Notes: generated by a model not told the origin, from the sequence alone. DNA of 64,000 nucleotides from Vibrio sp. FE10 (GCF_030297155.1 NZ_AP028068.1:744001-808000), one strand, 5' to 3'; numbered from the stretch's first letter, positions 34,987-44,338 are shown. Numbers and translations are program-made.

Positions 34987-35553
34987 AGTTTTCCCTTTAT
35001 AAGCTACTGCATCTTTGAGTTAGAGCATCGTGATGTGCAGCTTTGTTTTTATAGTCTTGATTTGAATTTTTCAGTCTTAGTTTGAAATTATATAAGTGCC
35101 AATGCGTTCTTATAAGCATTAAGTAATTCAATGGATTTTGTTTTTTTAGCTTTATTTTTAACTTTGGTTTAAGCGACGCAGGAAAGGTCCAAAGAGTGTC
35201 TTTCATGACGCTTATTTTAGATTGAAGTAGACAGGAAAAGTTAAGCTTATTTCAAACGTAATTGATGGTTATGCAACGATGATAATCCTAACGTTAAATG
35301 GATTAAATTGTAACCTAAACTCGCGGCGAGCTAGAGAATGAGTTTCGGATATTTATTCAGCAAGTTCTTAAACGGATATGCAAACTGTTGGTTCTTTCTG
35401 ATGTGCTGTTATCTTGCAGTGAAAATTACCGAATAAACTGAGTTTTGCAGTAATTGTTTGGGATAAATATTCAAATCATTATTATTTTCAGTGAATATTG
35501 TCGTAACAACTTGTTTACAATTCTGAGGTAAATAAAAGATAGGGACGGTTGAG
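34987..35553. other. AT-rich divergent regulatory region
   Basis: This gap separates the ABC exporter gene and ctlX, which are divergent. It has no convincing gene; a 69-codon minus-strand frame at 34997-35206 lacks a ribosome binding site and has low-complexity Lys/Asn content. The notable element is the inverted pair AATATTCA (35466-35473) and TGAATATT (35492-35499), 55 bases upstream of ctlX. These halves resemble ArgR half-sites but are too far apart for a standard ArgR box. Confidence 0.4.
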
Positions 35554-36528
35554 ATGTTAAACCTACACAAAAAATCACTTCATATTACTAATGTTCAAAA
35601 CGCCAATTGCGTTGTTATGGTGCCGCCAAAAGAATTTAAATTTAACGAAGAAACTGCACGTGATAACGAGTTTCAAAACAGAGTTAATCTGACCGAAGCT
35701 GAAGTTAAGTTAGAAACGATGGCCGAGTTTAAGACGATGGTCGCTTCGTTGCGTAAAGAAGGTGTGCAAGTTGTAGAGTTTGATTACCCTGAATTAGGCG
35801 TAGAAACGCCCGATGCCGTATTCCCAAACAACTGGTTCAGCACTTGTGGTGATGGAAGCTTATTCACTTTCCCTATGGCCTGTGAAAACCGTCAACACGA
35901 AGTTAAGCCACATGCTCTTATTGAAGCGCTAGAAGCATCTGGTCGCATTGTTAACCATAGCGAGTCTATGGAGTCGTACGTTGCTCAAGGTTCTTATTTA
36001 GAGAGCACGGGTGTGATGGTTATCGATCATATCAATAAGATGATCTATGCAGCGCTTTCTCAGCGTTGCGACCGTGAAGTATTAGAAGATTATGCGAAGC
36101 GTATTGGTTATTCACGCGTGGTTTCCTTCCAAACGGCATTACCGTCGGGTCAGCCGATTTACCACACCAATGTGATGATGGCAATTGGTGACAACTTCTG
36201 CGTGATCTGTGATGAAGTGATTCCAGAATTTGAGCGTCGCTTTGTGGTGAAGTCACTGGCTAAAGACAAGCAGGTTATCTCTATCTCAATCGATCAGATG
36301 AACCGATTCTGTGGCAACATTCTGCAGTTGGAAACAGTGAATGGCGACAAGGTGATCGCGATGTCTCAATCGGCATACGATGCATTCTCTCCAGCCCAGT
36401 TAGCTCAGCTTTCGACACATGGAAAGTTACTCCCGTTTAATGTGAAAACGATCGAAGACATCGGCGGTGGTTCGGTGCGATGCATGTTAGGTGAGGTGTT
36501 CTTGCCAACGCGAGTTAATCTCCTGTAG
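35554..36528 (+). CDS. ctlX: Amidinotransferase-fold hydrolase, CtlX type
   Basis: The 324 residues belong to the guanidine-modifying superfamily (arginine deiminase / DDAH fold). Seen here are TPDAVFPNNWFST (about 87-100, acidic substrate-binding motif), YHTNVMMAIGD (catalytic His, about 209) and GGGSVRCMLGEVF with Cys310 as nucleophile. The closest named group I recall is the citrulline-utilisation hydrolase CtlX. It might act on citrulline or a related ureido or guanidino compound. No arginine or citrulline genes are adjacent. Confidence 0.72.
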   Translation: MLNLHKKSLHITNVQNANCVVMVPPKEFKFNEETARDNEFQNRVNLTEAEVKLETMAEFKTMVASLRKEGVQVVEFDYPELGVETPDAVFPNNWFSTCGDGSLFTFPMACENRQHEVKPHALIEALEASGRIVNHSESMESYVAQGSYLESTGVMVIDHINKMIYAALSQRCDREVLEDYAKRIGYSRVVSFQTALPSGQPIYHTNVMMAIGDNFCVICDEVIPEFERRFVVKSLAKDKQVISISIDQMNRFCGNILQLETVNGDKVIAMSQSAYDAFSPAQLAQLSTHGKLLPFNVKTIEDIGGGSVRCMLGEVFLPTRVNLL

Positions 36529-36578
36529 CGAGTATTATAGAAAGTAAAGCAAGCGACTGACTTCAGTCATGAATTTTT

Positions 36579-36612
36579 GAATACCACTCTCATCGCAGAG
36601 TGGTATTTTTGT
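36579..36612 (+). terminator. Terminator after ctlX
   Basis: The 10-bp stem ATACCACTCT/AGAGTGGTAT (36581-36590 and 36597-36606) is followed by a T tract. Confidence 0.9.
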
Positions 36613-36699
36613 TTTGGTCTATCTTTGTATCGGTCTACCAGAAGTAAGAAAATAGAAATAGGAGAACCAGAGCTAGAGAAAAGGGCTAATACACAAAAG

Positions 36700-37332
36700 C
36701 TATGAAGCGTCCTTAAAAGCCCTGTTTTGGATGAACTGAGTTGAGAGTGCGACCACTTCTTTGGAGTACACAAGCGCGGTGTGATTGAGCTTGAGGGCGC
36801 AGGTGTCTGTCGCGCCTCTTAGGTTGGCGTCTTCGAGTGTGACCGTGCCATCCCCTGGGTTTCTTCCCAATACGATACGCCCTACACCAGCGTCGTAAGT
36901 GCCCGTAATGACGCCAATTGGCACATCAATGTCGTAGTCACCCAAGCCATCGCTTAAGATCATTTTGCTCGAACCAAATATAAAGCCAAGACCATGATTC
37001 GACAGTGTTTTGGCGATAGTCGCGCCATTGTGCGGTGTGCCTGCGGTAATGATGCAGGTGTCTGCAAAGTTGGGTTGGTAAAACTTAAAGTAGTGACGAA
37101 TGAGCAAGCCACCCAGTGAGTGACCAAAGAAATAGACTTCATCGTATTCATCAAAACGAGCATTAATAAAGCGATTGAGGCGCTTAGCGGCCGAAGGGAA
37201 ACGCAGTGAGTTGTAGGCAAACTTGTGCGTAGTAAAACCACGCTTTTTGAAGTTTCTATCCAGATACTGCATGATCAACGCAGGCATATATAGACCATGA
37301 ATTAAAACTATATGTTTGTTTTTATTATTCAT
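36700..37332 (-). CDS. Alpha/beta hydrolase, lipase-like
   Basis: The start is the ATG of MNNKNKHIVLIHGLYMP, with a strong GGAGGA 5 bases upstream; the frame is open to 37461 but that would overlap the upstream gene. The 210 residues show the oxyanion motif HGLYMP (12-17), nucleophile elbow GHSLGG (about 69-74) and a late His in KLNHTALVYS. No signal peptide is seen, so it is probably cytoplasmic. It follows an AraC-type gene by 97 bases on the same strand, and the two may form a unit. Substrate unknown. Confidence 0.82.
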   Translation of the reverse strand: MNNKNKHIVLIHGLYMPALIMQYLDRNFKKRGFTTHKFAYNSLRFPSAAKRLNRFINARFDEYDEVYFFGHSLGGLLIRHYFKFYQPNFADTCIITAGTPHNGATIAKTLSNHGLGFIFGSSKMILSDGLGDYDIDVPIGVITGTYDAGVGRIVLGRNPGDGTVTLEDANLRGATDTCALKLNHTALVYSKEVVALSTQFIQNRAFKDAS

Positions 37333-37429
37333 TTTTGTCCTCCGTCTGATGGTGTCTCCAGTATATTTAGTCGCAAATCTAAACTCAATAAAACTTGCAG
37401 CTAATGGGACACAAAAGACAGAGCGTTCG

Positions 37430-38269
37430 TTAATCCGATCGCACTCCACCATACACATCAATGGTTAAGCCACCTTCTTTGGCGTAGGTATTCGGTGTTA
37501 ATCCGATGGTTTTCTTAAGGTAGCGAATCAGGTGTGGTTGGTCGCTAAATCCAAACTGGTAGGCGACGTCTATCCAATCAATGTCATCAAAATCTCGTTT
37601 GTACAAGTATTCGAGCATCGCCTCGAGTTTGTTCATTGATTGGCATTGTTTCAATGTCAGTCCTGTCACCTTGTTAAAGCTTCTTTCTAAGGTGCGTTGC
37701 GAGCAAAACAGTTTGTCGCCGAGCTCTGCAATCGGTGTTGTACCAAGCACTTCTAACACCTTGCGGGTGAGCTCGCTGTGTCTGTCGGTTTTACCTGTCG
37801 ATAGCCAAGGCAGCAGCAAATTATCCAACTGCTGACAACAAGCTTCAAAGTCGGTTTGAGCAAGCTGAATCAACGACATGGCATCGGCATTAGGATTACC
37901 TAACAAATTCGCGAGATCGATAGGGTTAACACTGTCTAGGCTGGGGTGCGGACAGTCTGGAATATTTAACGAGTACAGGGCGCCAACATGGAACTTGATA
38001 CCCAAATGAATAAACGGCTTTGAGTGATCCAGTTCAATCGCTTTATGGTGTGGCAGCAGTAAATGGCTGCCAACGCCTTGATCGACTTGTTGCTCTATCG
38101 TGTAGTGATAAGGCTGCTCGCTTGGAGACAGAATCAAGTGTGCTGAAGGATCAGGGTTGAGCTTGGGAAATTGATGAGTTTCGGCGTCAGGCGTCTTCTC
38201 GATCAGCCAATAACAATCAATGTATTGAGCAACAACAGAGGATTTCGGAGACTGTAACCAATTGATCAT
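37430..38269 (-). CDS. AraC-family regulator
   Basis: The 279 residues have an N-terminal sensing domain (YIDCYWLIEK, PDPSAHLILSPSE, about 15-115) and a C-terminal AraC HTH pair (about 170-265; TPIAELGDKLFCSQRTLERSF, then DVAYQFGFSDQPHLIRYLKK and GLTPNTYAKEG). It lies just upstream of the hydrolase gene and may regulate it. Ligand unknown. Confidence 0.87.
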   Translation of the reverse strand: MINWLQSPKSSVVAQYIDCYWLIEKTPDAETHQFPKLNPDPSAHLILSPSEQPYHYTIEQQVDQGVGSHLLLPHHKAIELDHSKPFIHLGIKFHVGALYSLNIPDCPHPSLDSVNPIDLANLLGNPNADAMSLIQLAQTDFEACCQQLDNLLLPWLSTGKTDRHSELTRKVLEVLGTTPIAELGDKLFCSQRTLERSFNKVTGLTLKQCQSMNKLEAMLEYLYKRDFDDIDWIDVAYQFGFSDQPHLIRYLKKTIGLTPNTYAKEGGLTIDVYGGVRSD

Positions 38270-38369
38270 TCGACATTCTATTTGAGGTTAGCGTTGTAAT
38301 AACTATATGTGTCTATCGTTGAGGAAGATAGTTTTCTCTTTGCAGAACGCGTAATGACTAACCACAAAC

Positions 38370-38418
38370 AATAAAGCCCATAACCGTTGGATGTATAGAG
38401 TCACAGTTATGGGCTTAA
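38370..38418 (-). terminator. Terminator of the GNAT gene
   Basis: The 11-bp stem AAGCCCATAAC/GTTATGGGCTT (38374-38384 and 38406-38416) encloses a 21-base loop. On the minus strand it is followed by a short T-rich tail. Confidence 0.72.
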
Positions 38419-38465
38419 TTTAGTTGGCTTCGCTCGGGCTGCGAGTAAGTCGTTAAAGTCGAATC

Positions 38466-39293
38466 CTAATTAAAATCGAACTGTAGGATTCGGTTTTTCG
38501 ATGACAAACCAGCGCGAGCGATCGCTTTCTGCGCCCCAATGTTGCTGCTTTCTGTAGAACATATCGCTTCCAAACCTTGGCTGTTGGCGTACTGTGTTAG
38601 AAAGTTCAGCACACGTGTTGCTAAGCCTTTTCCACGCTCTGCTTGCGCGACAATCATCCCCAGGTCTGCAAACTGCGTTTGGTGTTCATCGAACTTACGG
38701 CACTCTCCCGTAGCGAGAACACTGTCGTTTTCCCAGTAGCCCCATAGCTCTTGGCGGGCAATCAAATTACCGTAGTAACCAGTGAGCCACTCTTTTGGAG
38801 CGCCAATCGCCGATGAAGCAAATTCCACGAGCTTATCGAGTTGTTCTTCCTTCGCGAGAGTCATCTCGATGTCTTCAATGCGATCCGAATTACGACTAGA
38901 GTTTGTTTCTTGGTCTTGGCGATACATCAATGAGTTCACCTTAAATGAACCGGTGTTATCCATGCACAATGACAAGTATTGCGGTTCTGCCGTGCTTACG
39001 AATGCGCCTTTCACTTCACCAATCACAGAGCTGTTGTTTTCGATGATTAAGATAAACAAGTCGGCAATATTCGCGCTGGCTGTTGGTGCTAGGAAGAACT
39101 GAAGTAAGTAGCCGTCACCATTCAACACGCAGTAACCCACAAGCTTGTCATTTTCGTAAAAGCCGTAATGGTCAGACATTGGCACAAAACCGAAGTGCCA
39201 CATGCCATCAAGTGGTGCTGTTGAATCAGCAAAGTAAGCCGTTTTTAGTTCGCTTAAGTCGCTCAGTGTTGTGATTTTTTTGATGTCTAACAT
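38466..39293 (-). CDS. GNAT-type acetyltransferase
   Basis: The start is the ATG of MLDIKKITTLSDL, with AGGA 10 bases upstream; 36 further upstream codons are open but lack a ribosome binding site. The 275-residue protein has an N-terminal GNAT-like half (GYCVLNGDGYLLQFF) and a C-terminal GNAT domain with the acetyl-CoA loop QAERGKGLATRVL and the late motif SSNIGAQKAIARAG. The tandem arrangement occurs in several GNAT families. Substrate unknown. Confidence 0.8.
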   Translation of the reverse strand: MLDIKKITTLSDLSELKTAYFADSTAPLDGMWHFGFVPMSDHYGFYENDKLVGYCVLNGDGYLLQFFLAPTASANIADLFILIIENNSSVIGEVKGAFVSTAEPQYLSLCMDNTGSFKVNSLMYRQDQETNSSRNSDRIEDIEMTLAKEEQLDKLVEFASSAIGAPKEWLTGYYGNLIARQELWGYWENDSVLATGECRKFDEHQTQFADLGMIVAQAERGKGLATRVLNFLTQYANSQGLEAICSTESSNIGAQKAIARAGLSSKNRILQFDFN

Positions 39294-39466
39294 CGCTTTA
39301 ATTCCTGTTGTTTCGATTCGGTAGGGTGCGTGGCTGCTCTCAGGTACGTCGATTGACGATGATATACATTTATTAGCTGAGCCACGTTTCAATGACAGCA
39401 AGTGTAGGCGAGTAACTGAGATAGGTATTGAACAAAAACGACAGTTTTAGATTAGATAGAAAACCA

Positions 39467-39496
39467 AAAGGGGCTCATACAATGAGCCCCTTTAAA
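39467..39496. terminator. Hairpin downstream of eptA
   Basis: The stem AAAGGGGCTCAT/ATGAGCCCCTTT with loop ACAA lies 20 bases beyond the eptA stop. The T tails are short on both strands, but the stem is very strong. Confidence 0.7.
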
Positions 39497-39513
39497 TCAG
39501 CGTTTGAAGAGAA

Positions 39514-41136
39514 CTAACGACACGGAGCGAAGATGTCTTGGTTCTCGCGGTATTCGTTGGTTTGCACGTCCATCAGGCCAAGCAAGGAGTCGAACAGGTT
39601 ATCGTGAGAAAAGCTCTGCTCCTTTCCTGCTTTACGTAAACACGTGTCACTGATCCCTTTCTCGGCCGCAAAGCCATCAGACATCCACATGATCATAGGC
39701 ACATGGGTTTGTTCTTTTGGTGCTAGCGAATAAGGCATGCCGTGTAAGTAGACGCCATTTTCTCCCAAGGACTCGCCGTGATCGGACACATACATCAACG
39801 CCACATTGTATTTGTCGGTCAGTTTCTCAAGCTTTTGCATCGCTTGTGAGAGAAAGAAATCCGTGTACAGGATGGTGTTGTCGTAGGTGTTAACCACTTC
39901 TTCTTTGGTACAGTTTTCAATGTCGGCGCGAGCGCAGTCTGGTGTGAACTTCTTATGATCGTCAGGGTAACGTTCAAAGTAAGTCGGCCCGTGAGACCCC
40001 GAAATATGATAGAAAATGATGCTATTTTGCGTTAGAACTTGAGTATCTTGCTCGAAGTTCTCTAGCATCGCTGTGTCGTAGCACACATCGTTATTACACA
40101 GAGGGTCACTGTCTTTGGCGACGAGAGTCATCTCTTTGATTCGATGTGCGACCGCCTTGTCTCCACCATCGTGTTCTCGCCAGATAGAGTGAATGCCTGC
40201 ACGGTTCATAATGTCGACCACGTTATCTTGGTTGTAAGCTTTGTCGCGGTCGTAGTTGCTGCGATTCATGTTCGAAAACATACATGGTACAGAAACGGCG
40301 GTGGCGGTTCCGCACGACTGAACATCGGAGAAAAATATCGGGTTGTAAGGTTTGGTATGAGCATTGGTTTCACGCTCATAGCCATGATATTGGTAGTTGT
40401 ACACTCGAGCTGTTTCGCCAAGCACAAACACCAGTAAGGTCGGTTTGGTTGCCGCTTTGGCTTGTGCTGTTTGCTGTGCATCTAACCCTAACTCTTGATA
40501 AGGGATACGCTCTTTTATGTAGGTGTTATTGATGTATTTGACCGTTGATGCCACGTATTCAGTTGGGATGATCATTTTTTTGATGTGCGAGTTATTGCGA
40601 CCAATCGAGACATAATCTTTGTAAAAAAGTCCTGCAATAATCGCGATGACAATCAAAGAGGAGAGCAGCCCAATTGACTTCCAGGCAAAGAAATCTTTCC
40701 ATGACTCTCTCTTAAGTTTGGTTACCAAGAGGATGAGTGACGGAATACCGCCCATCGCGAGTAACCATAAGACGGAGTGGGTACTTATATAGCTTGCCGC
40801 TTCACCACTATTGGTCTCGAATACGTTTTCTATCATCCCGTAGTCTACATAGATGCCGTAATTGAACATGCTGTAACTGACGAGTGTCGAGGTGATCAGC
40901 AACAAAATAAAAAACGGCTTGGAGAATATCGGCCAGTTAAAAACTTGGAAGATAAAATTGAAGGCAGCAAGGAAGAAGATCGGGATGGATATAAGAAACG
41001 CGACACTTTCAGACTTTGATGCCTGAACAATACTAAACAGTTCGAGGGAGAGAGGGATATTGATGACAAGCAGATAATACACAGCCAACACAAAGGGCAG
41101 CTTGTTTATCGACATGTTTAAGCTTGGAAGGTTCAT
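39514..41136 (-). CDS. eptA: Phosphoethanolamine transferase EptA family
   Basis: EptA-type enzymes add phosphoethanolamine to lipid A, which lowers surface charge and gives resistance to cationic peptides. The 540 residues show five N-terminal TM helices (within 1-172) and a periplasmic sulfatase-fold domain. Key sites are FVLGETAR with Glu241, SCGTATAVSVP with the nucleophilic Thr at 277 or 279, and SDHGESLGENG for zinc. A disulfide-rich pattern (Cys275, CMFSN, CNNDVCYD, CARADIENC) is typical of the family. It might modify another glycolipid, but EptA is the best fit. Confidence 0.88.
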   Translation of the reverse strand: MNLPSLNMSINKLPFVLAVYYLLVINIPLSLELFSIVQASKSESVAFLISIPIFFLAAFNFIFQVFNWPIFSKPFFILLLITSTLVSYSMFNYGIYVDYGMIENVFETNSGEAASYISTHSVLWLLAMGGIPSLILLVTKLKRESWKDFFAWKSIGLLSSLIVIAIIAGLFYKDYVSIGRNNSHIKKMIIPTEYVASTVKYINNTYIKERIPYQELGLDAQQTAQAKAATKPTLLVFVLGETARVYNYQYHGYERETNAHTKPYNPIFFSDVQSCGTATAVSVPCMFSNMNRSNYDRDKAYNQDNVVDIMNRAGIHSIWREHDGGDKAVAHRIKEMTLVAKDSDPLCNNDVCYDTAMLENFEQDTQVLTQNSIIFYHISGSHGPTYFERYPDDHKKFTPDCARADIENCTKEEVVNTYDNTILYTDFFLSQAMQKLEKLTDKYNVALMYVSDHGESLGENGVYLHGMPYSLAPKEQTHVPMIMWMSDGFAAEKGISDTCLRKAGKEQSFSHDNLFDSLLGLMDVQTNEYRENQDIFAPCR

Positions 41137-41274
41137 AGGTTTTGTTTTCCTGCGTCTCTTATTCCTTTATTTTAGTCTCGCTACCAAGAAAGCTCTAATA
41201 TCAACGCACAAAGCTCAAATAGGTAAGGGTGAGCGATAAACTGGCTAAGGTGAGATGACGCGATAGGTTGTGTA

Positions 41275-41334
41275 GAAACAAAAATTCACTTTACTGAGTA
41301 ACCTTCATGACAAGGTGGGACAGCAAAGTGAATT
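41275..41334 (-). terminator. Terminator of the first beta-barrel gene
   Basis: A long hairpin (ATTCACTTT...AAAGTGAAT, with inner ACCTT/AAGGT pairs, 41284-41333) is followed by Ts on the minus strand. A close copy occurs after the second beta-barrel gene. Confidence 0.82.
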
Positions 41335-41369
41335 AGTATGTTCAGCTTATTCTATGTGGTTCAATCACA

Positions 41370-41939
41370 TTAGAAGTTGTATGAACCACCGAAGCTAATG
41401 CTGCTGAATGCTAGTGTTTTGTCTTCTTTCTTAAAGCCGTAGTCGTTTTCAACACTCACGGCGTCTGCTTGTGAAATTAGACGTAGTGTTAGATGCTCGA
41501 TTGGCGTGTATTCAACACCAACACCAAAGTGGAAACCCGTACCGCTATCATCATCATACAGAGCTGCTTTATTTGCGTTTAGGTCAACAGAGCTTAAACC
41601 AGCCAATACGAATGGGCGGATTGTGTTGTCGAATGTGTAACCAAGATTTGCTGACAAAGAAACAGACGTCGGAGACAGTTTTGCAGTCCCTTTTTTGTAG
41701 TCTGCGTAATTGTTGTAACCAAGTTCAACACCAACGATACGGTTGAATTGGTAGCCGCCATATAGGTTGTAGCCCATACCGTCTGAATCTAAACTACCTT
41801 GACCATCGGTATCAGAATCTTGGTATATGCCAAGACCGCCACCAATGTAAGCACCGCCGTCAGTACCTGCTGCTAAAGCTGGAAGAGAAACTGCGCTGAT
41901 TAAACCCAGTGCTAATGCTGATTTTGTTATCTTGTTCAT
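41370..41939 (-). CDS. Outer-membrane beta-barrel protein, copy 1
   Basis: The 189-residue protein has a signal peptide (MNKITKSALALGLISAVSLPALA) and alternating amphipathic strands of an eight-stranded OmpA-like porin fold (GAYIGGGLGIYQ, GYNLYGGYQFNRIVGVELGY, RPFVLAGLSSVDL, GFHFGVGVEYTP). It ends in Phe, as needed for barrel assembly. An Asp-rich loop (DSDTDGQGSLDSDG) could bind cations. It is a tandem duplicate of the gene at 42167. Function unknown. Confidence 0.85.
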   Translation of the reverse strand: MNKITKSALALGLISAVSLPALAAGTDGGAYIGGGLGIYQDSDTDGQGSLDSDGMGYNLYGGYQFNRIVGVELGYNNYADYKKGTAKLSPTSVSLSANLGYTFDNTIRPFVLAGLSSVDLNANKAALYDDDSGTGFHFGVGVEYTPIEHLTLRLISQADAVSVENDYGFKKEDKTLAFSSISFGGSYNF

Positions 41940-42080
41940 CTTTCTTACTCACTCTTAAATGTCATGCCAGTATCAATAATTTTTATTTTGCGACCTTTCG
42001 ACCGTTGGTGAGCATTATTCCGTAGTCTTGTATGTATTACTGTATGGCTTTGTAAGCTGAATCGTTACATAAAGATAAAC

Positions 42081-42130
42081 ATTCACTTTACTGAGTTACC
42101 TTTAAGGCAAGGTGGTACAACAAAGTGAAT
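42081..42130 (-). terminator. Terminator of the second beta-barrel gene
   Basis: The hairpin ATTCACTTT...AAAGTGAAT repeats the terminator at 41284-41333 with few changes, so it was duplicated with the gene. Its T tail is weaker (GTTTAT). Confidence 0.7.
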
Positions 42131-42166
42131 GAGTATGTTTAGCTTATTCTATGTGGTTCAATCGCA

Positions 42167-42742
42167 TTAGAAGTCGTATGAACCACCGAAGCTAACACTG
42201 TTGAATGCAAGCGTGTGATCATCGCTTTTGAATGAGCCGTTACTTCCAATAGAGTAGTCATCTACACTTACCGCGTCAGCTTGAGAAATCAGGCGAAGTG
42301 TTAGGTGTTCAACTGGCGTGTATTCAACACCAACACCAAAGTGGAAGCCTGTACCACTATCATCATCGTATCCTGCAGCGCTATTCGCATTGAGGTCAAC
42401 AGAACTTAAACCAGCAAGTACAAATGGACGTATGGTGTTGTCGAACGTATAACCGAGATTTGCTGACACAGAAATAGATGTTGGTGAAAGCTTGTCTGTG
42501 CTGTTCTTATAGTCTGCATAATCGTTGTAGCCAAGTTCCACGCCAACGATACGGTTGAATTGGTAACCGCCGTATAGGTTGTAACCCATACCGCTAGAAT
42601 CTAAGCTTGGCGCGCCGTCTGTATCCGAACCTTGATAGACACTAAGTCCGCCACCTACATACGCACCGCCATCTGTGCCTGCTGCAAAAGTTGGAAGTGA
42701 AACTAAACCGATTAAGCCGAGTGCTAATGCTGATTTTTTCAT
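42167..42742 (-). CDS. Outer-membrane beta-barrel protein, copy 2
   Basis: The start is the ATG of MKKSALALGLIG (AAGG 8 bases upstream); seven more codons upstream are open. The 191-residue protein is very similar to copy 1 along its whole length and has the same signal peptide, barrel strands and C-terminal Phe. The largest difference is a longer loop near the end (DDYSIGSNGSFKSDD here, ENDYGFKKED there), as expected for surface loops that diverge first. Confidence 0.85.
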   Translation of the reverse strand: MKKSALALGLIGLVSLPTFAAGTDGGAYVGGGLSVYQGSDTDGAPSLDSSGMGYNLYGGYQFNRIVGVELGYNDYADYKNSTDKLSPTSISVSANLGYTFDNTIRPFVLAGLSSVDLNANSAAGYDDDSGTGFHFGVGVEYTPVEHLTLRLISQADAVSVDDYSIGSNGSFKSDDHTLAFNSVSFGGSYDF

Positions 42743-42765
42743 GATAATACCTTGTTTACTCATCC

Positions 42766-42781
42766 TGTGATGTAAATCACG
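42766..42781. promoter_or_regulatory. CRP-like site upstream of beta-barrel copy 2
   Basis: TGTGA-TGTAAA-TCACG differs from the CRP consensus TGTGA-N6-TCACA at one base. It is 24 bases upstream of the start codon, so it may lie near or within the promoter. Regulation by CRP is inference. Confidence 0.4.
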
Positions 42782-43093
42782 GTATCGGTGATTAATAATT
42801 TATAAAACCCTCACAAATGAAACCTATCTTTTCATTGATAGTGCGATTGTATGTACTCCTAGAGTTTTCAAGCGGTAACGGAGTTTTTGTTGGTTATATC
42901 GTTTATAAATAAAATTCATATATTGACAAATGGTTAAATTTGCTAAATAAAACGATGTTTTTTAAGTTTTTGGTTGGGTTGCCTTTATCTAAGTGATTGA
43001 AAAATAAAGCCTAGCCAACAGTATTAATGTCATATTATAGTATTTATTTCTTGAGGTCAGAGAGTTGATTCTAGTGATAACAAGGAGAGTTGA
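42782..43093. other. AT-rich gap between divergent genes
   Basis: About 310 bases between the beta-barrel gene and the cysteine-hydrolase gene. I see no gene, RNA or clear promoter here beyond the CRP-like site at its left edge and a ribosome binding site (AAGGAGAG) just before the gene at 43094. Confidence 0.4.
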
Positions 43094-43633
43094 ATGTTAA
43101 ACCGAGCAAACACAGGTTTGGTGGTTGTGGACGTACAAGGCAAGCTCGCACGCCTTGTTGATGAGAGCGATACGTTGATTTCTAACTGTGGAAAATTGAT
43201 TAAGGGTGCGCAGGTTCTGGGGCTGCCAATTGTTAGCTTGGAGCAGAATCCTGAGAAGTTAGGTGCTACGGTCGACGAGCTGAATGACCTATTGAGTGAT
43301 GCTAATCCGATACCAAAATTTACGTTTAACGCGTGTAACGAGCCTAAGTTTGTTGAGGCGGTGCAAGCCAAAGATGTGGATACGTGGTTGGTGTGTGGCA
43401 TTGAGGCTCATATCTGTGTTTATCAAACCGCCATTGGTTTGTTGGATCTTGGGTACAAGGTTCAGGTAGTTGGTGATTGTATTAGCTCACGAACAGCATT
43501 GAATAAGAAGTTGGCTATCAGCCGATTGCAGGACGCTGGTGTCCAAATTACGGGATTAGAAATGAGCTTATACGAACTGGTGAAAGATTGTCGCGCACCA
43601 GAATTTAAGTCCATTCTGTCCTTGATTCGTTAA
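43094..43633 (+). CDS. Isochorismatase-like cysteine hydrolase
   Basis: The 179 residues have the fold and triad of the isochorismatase/nicotinamidase superfamily: Asp in VVDVQGKL (about residue 13), a Lys near FTFNAC (about 76), and Cys in CGIEAHICVYQTA (about 113). The group includes YcaC-type hydrolases of unknown substrate. AAGGAGAG precedes the ATG. It is followed after 53 bases by a small P-loop kinase gene, perhaps co-transcribed. Confidence 0.88.
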   Translation: MLNRANTGLVVVDVQGKLARLVDESDTLISNCGKLIKGAQVLGLPIVSLEQNPEKLGATVDELNDLLSDANPIPKFTFNACNEPKFVEAVQAKDVDTWLVCGIEAHICVYQTAIGLLDLGYKVQVVGDCISSRTALNKKLAISRLQDAGVQITGLEMSLYELVKDCRAPEFKSILSLIR

Positions 43634-43686
43634 CTTGGGTTTCGTTAAGGTTCGATTCGTGAACTTTCCCCTTTGAAGAGGTCTAT

Positions 43687-44229
43687 TTGAATAACCTAAT
43701 TGTATTTACCGGTGGTCCGGGCTCCGGCAAAACCTCGGTCATCGACGCTTTGAAAAGTCAGGGCTATCGCTGCGCACCAGAAGTCGGCCGTAAAGTGATT
43801 CAGCATCAAGTCGAGCAACAAGGGAGCGCCTTACCATGGTTAGACAAAGTGGCATTTCGCGATGAAATGGTGCGAGAAGAGTTAGCCAATTATCAAGCGT
43901 TCGAATCGAGTGAGCAGCCGGTTTTCTTTGATAGAAGCATCGTAGATTCATACGGTTACAGTTTGTTAGAAACGCTGCCTATTCCTCAATCCTTGCTGAA
44001 TAGCTGTAATGAACTCGAATACAACAGTAAGGTATTTATCTTCCCGCCTTGGGAGGCGATTTTCATCAATGACCAAGAGCGTAAGCAAGATTTCGATGAA
44101 GCGATCGCCACTTACGAAAAAATGGTGTCTGCCTATAATCAGTTTGGTTATCAGCTGGTGGAAGTACCCAAGTTATCTGTTGAGGAACGAGTCGAGTTTA
44201 TCTTAGCTTCAATTGACGCAGGCGAGTGA
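43687..44229 (+). CDS. AAA_28-type P-loop NTPase
   Basis: The 180-residue protein starts with TTG (GAAGAGG 7 bases upstream) and has Walker A GGPGSGKTS (8-16) and the Walker-B-like QPVFFDRSIVDSYGY (about 77-91). The pattern matches AAA_28 proteins, which look like small-molecule kinases. Substrate unknown. A strong terminator follows, so it ends the two-gene unit. Confidence 0.83.
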   Translation: MNNLIVFTGGPGSGKTSVIDALKSQGYRCAPEVGRKVIQHQVEQQGSALPWLDKVAFRDEMVREELANYQAFESSEQPVFFDRSIVDSYGYSLLETLPIPQSLLNSCNELEYNSKVFIFPPWEAIFINDQERKQDFDEAIATYEKMVSAYNQFGYQLVEVPKLSVEERVEFILASIDAGE

Positions 44230-44249
44230 TTTCTAGAAAAACCACAACT

Positions 44250-44302
44250 AAAAAGCCCCGCAGTATCGACTCGATTGAGTGAATACTGTGGGGCTTTTTA
44301 TT
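44250..44302. terminator. Terminator between convergent genes
   Basis: A long stem, AAAAGCCCCGCAGTAT paired with ATACTGTGGGGCTTTT, ends in a T tract. It follows the P-loop NTPase gene and may also serve the convergent RpiR-type gene. Confidence 0.9.
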
Positions 44303-44338
44303 GAAATCGTCTAGTTGATGACTGAGTCGTTTTAAACC

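Noticed and set aside
34997..35206. 69-codon minus-strand frame upstream of the ABC exporter
   Set aside because: Lys/Asn/Leu-rich low-complexity sequence in an AT-rich promoter region, with no start signals.
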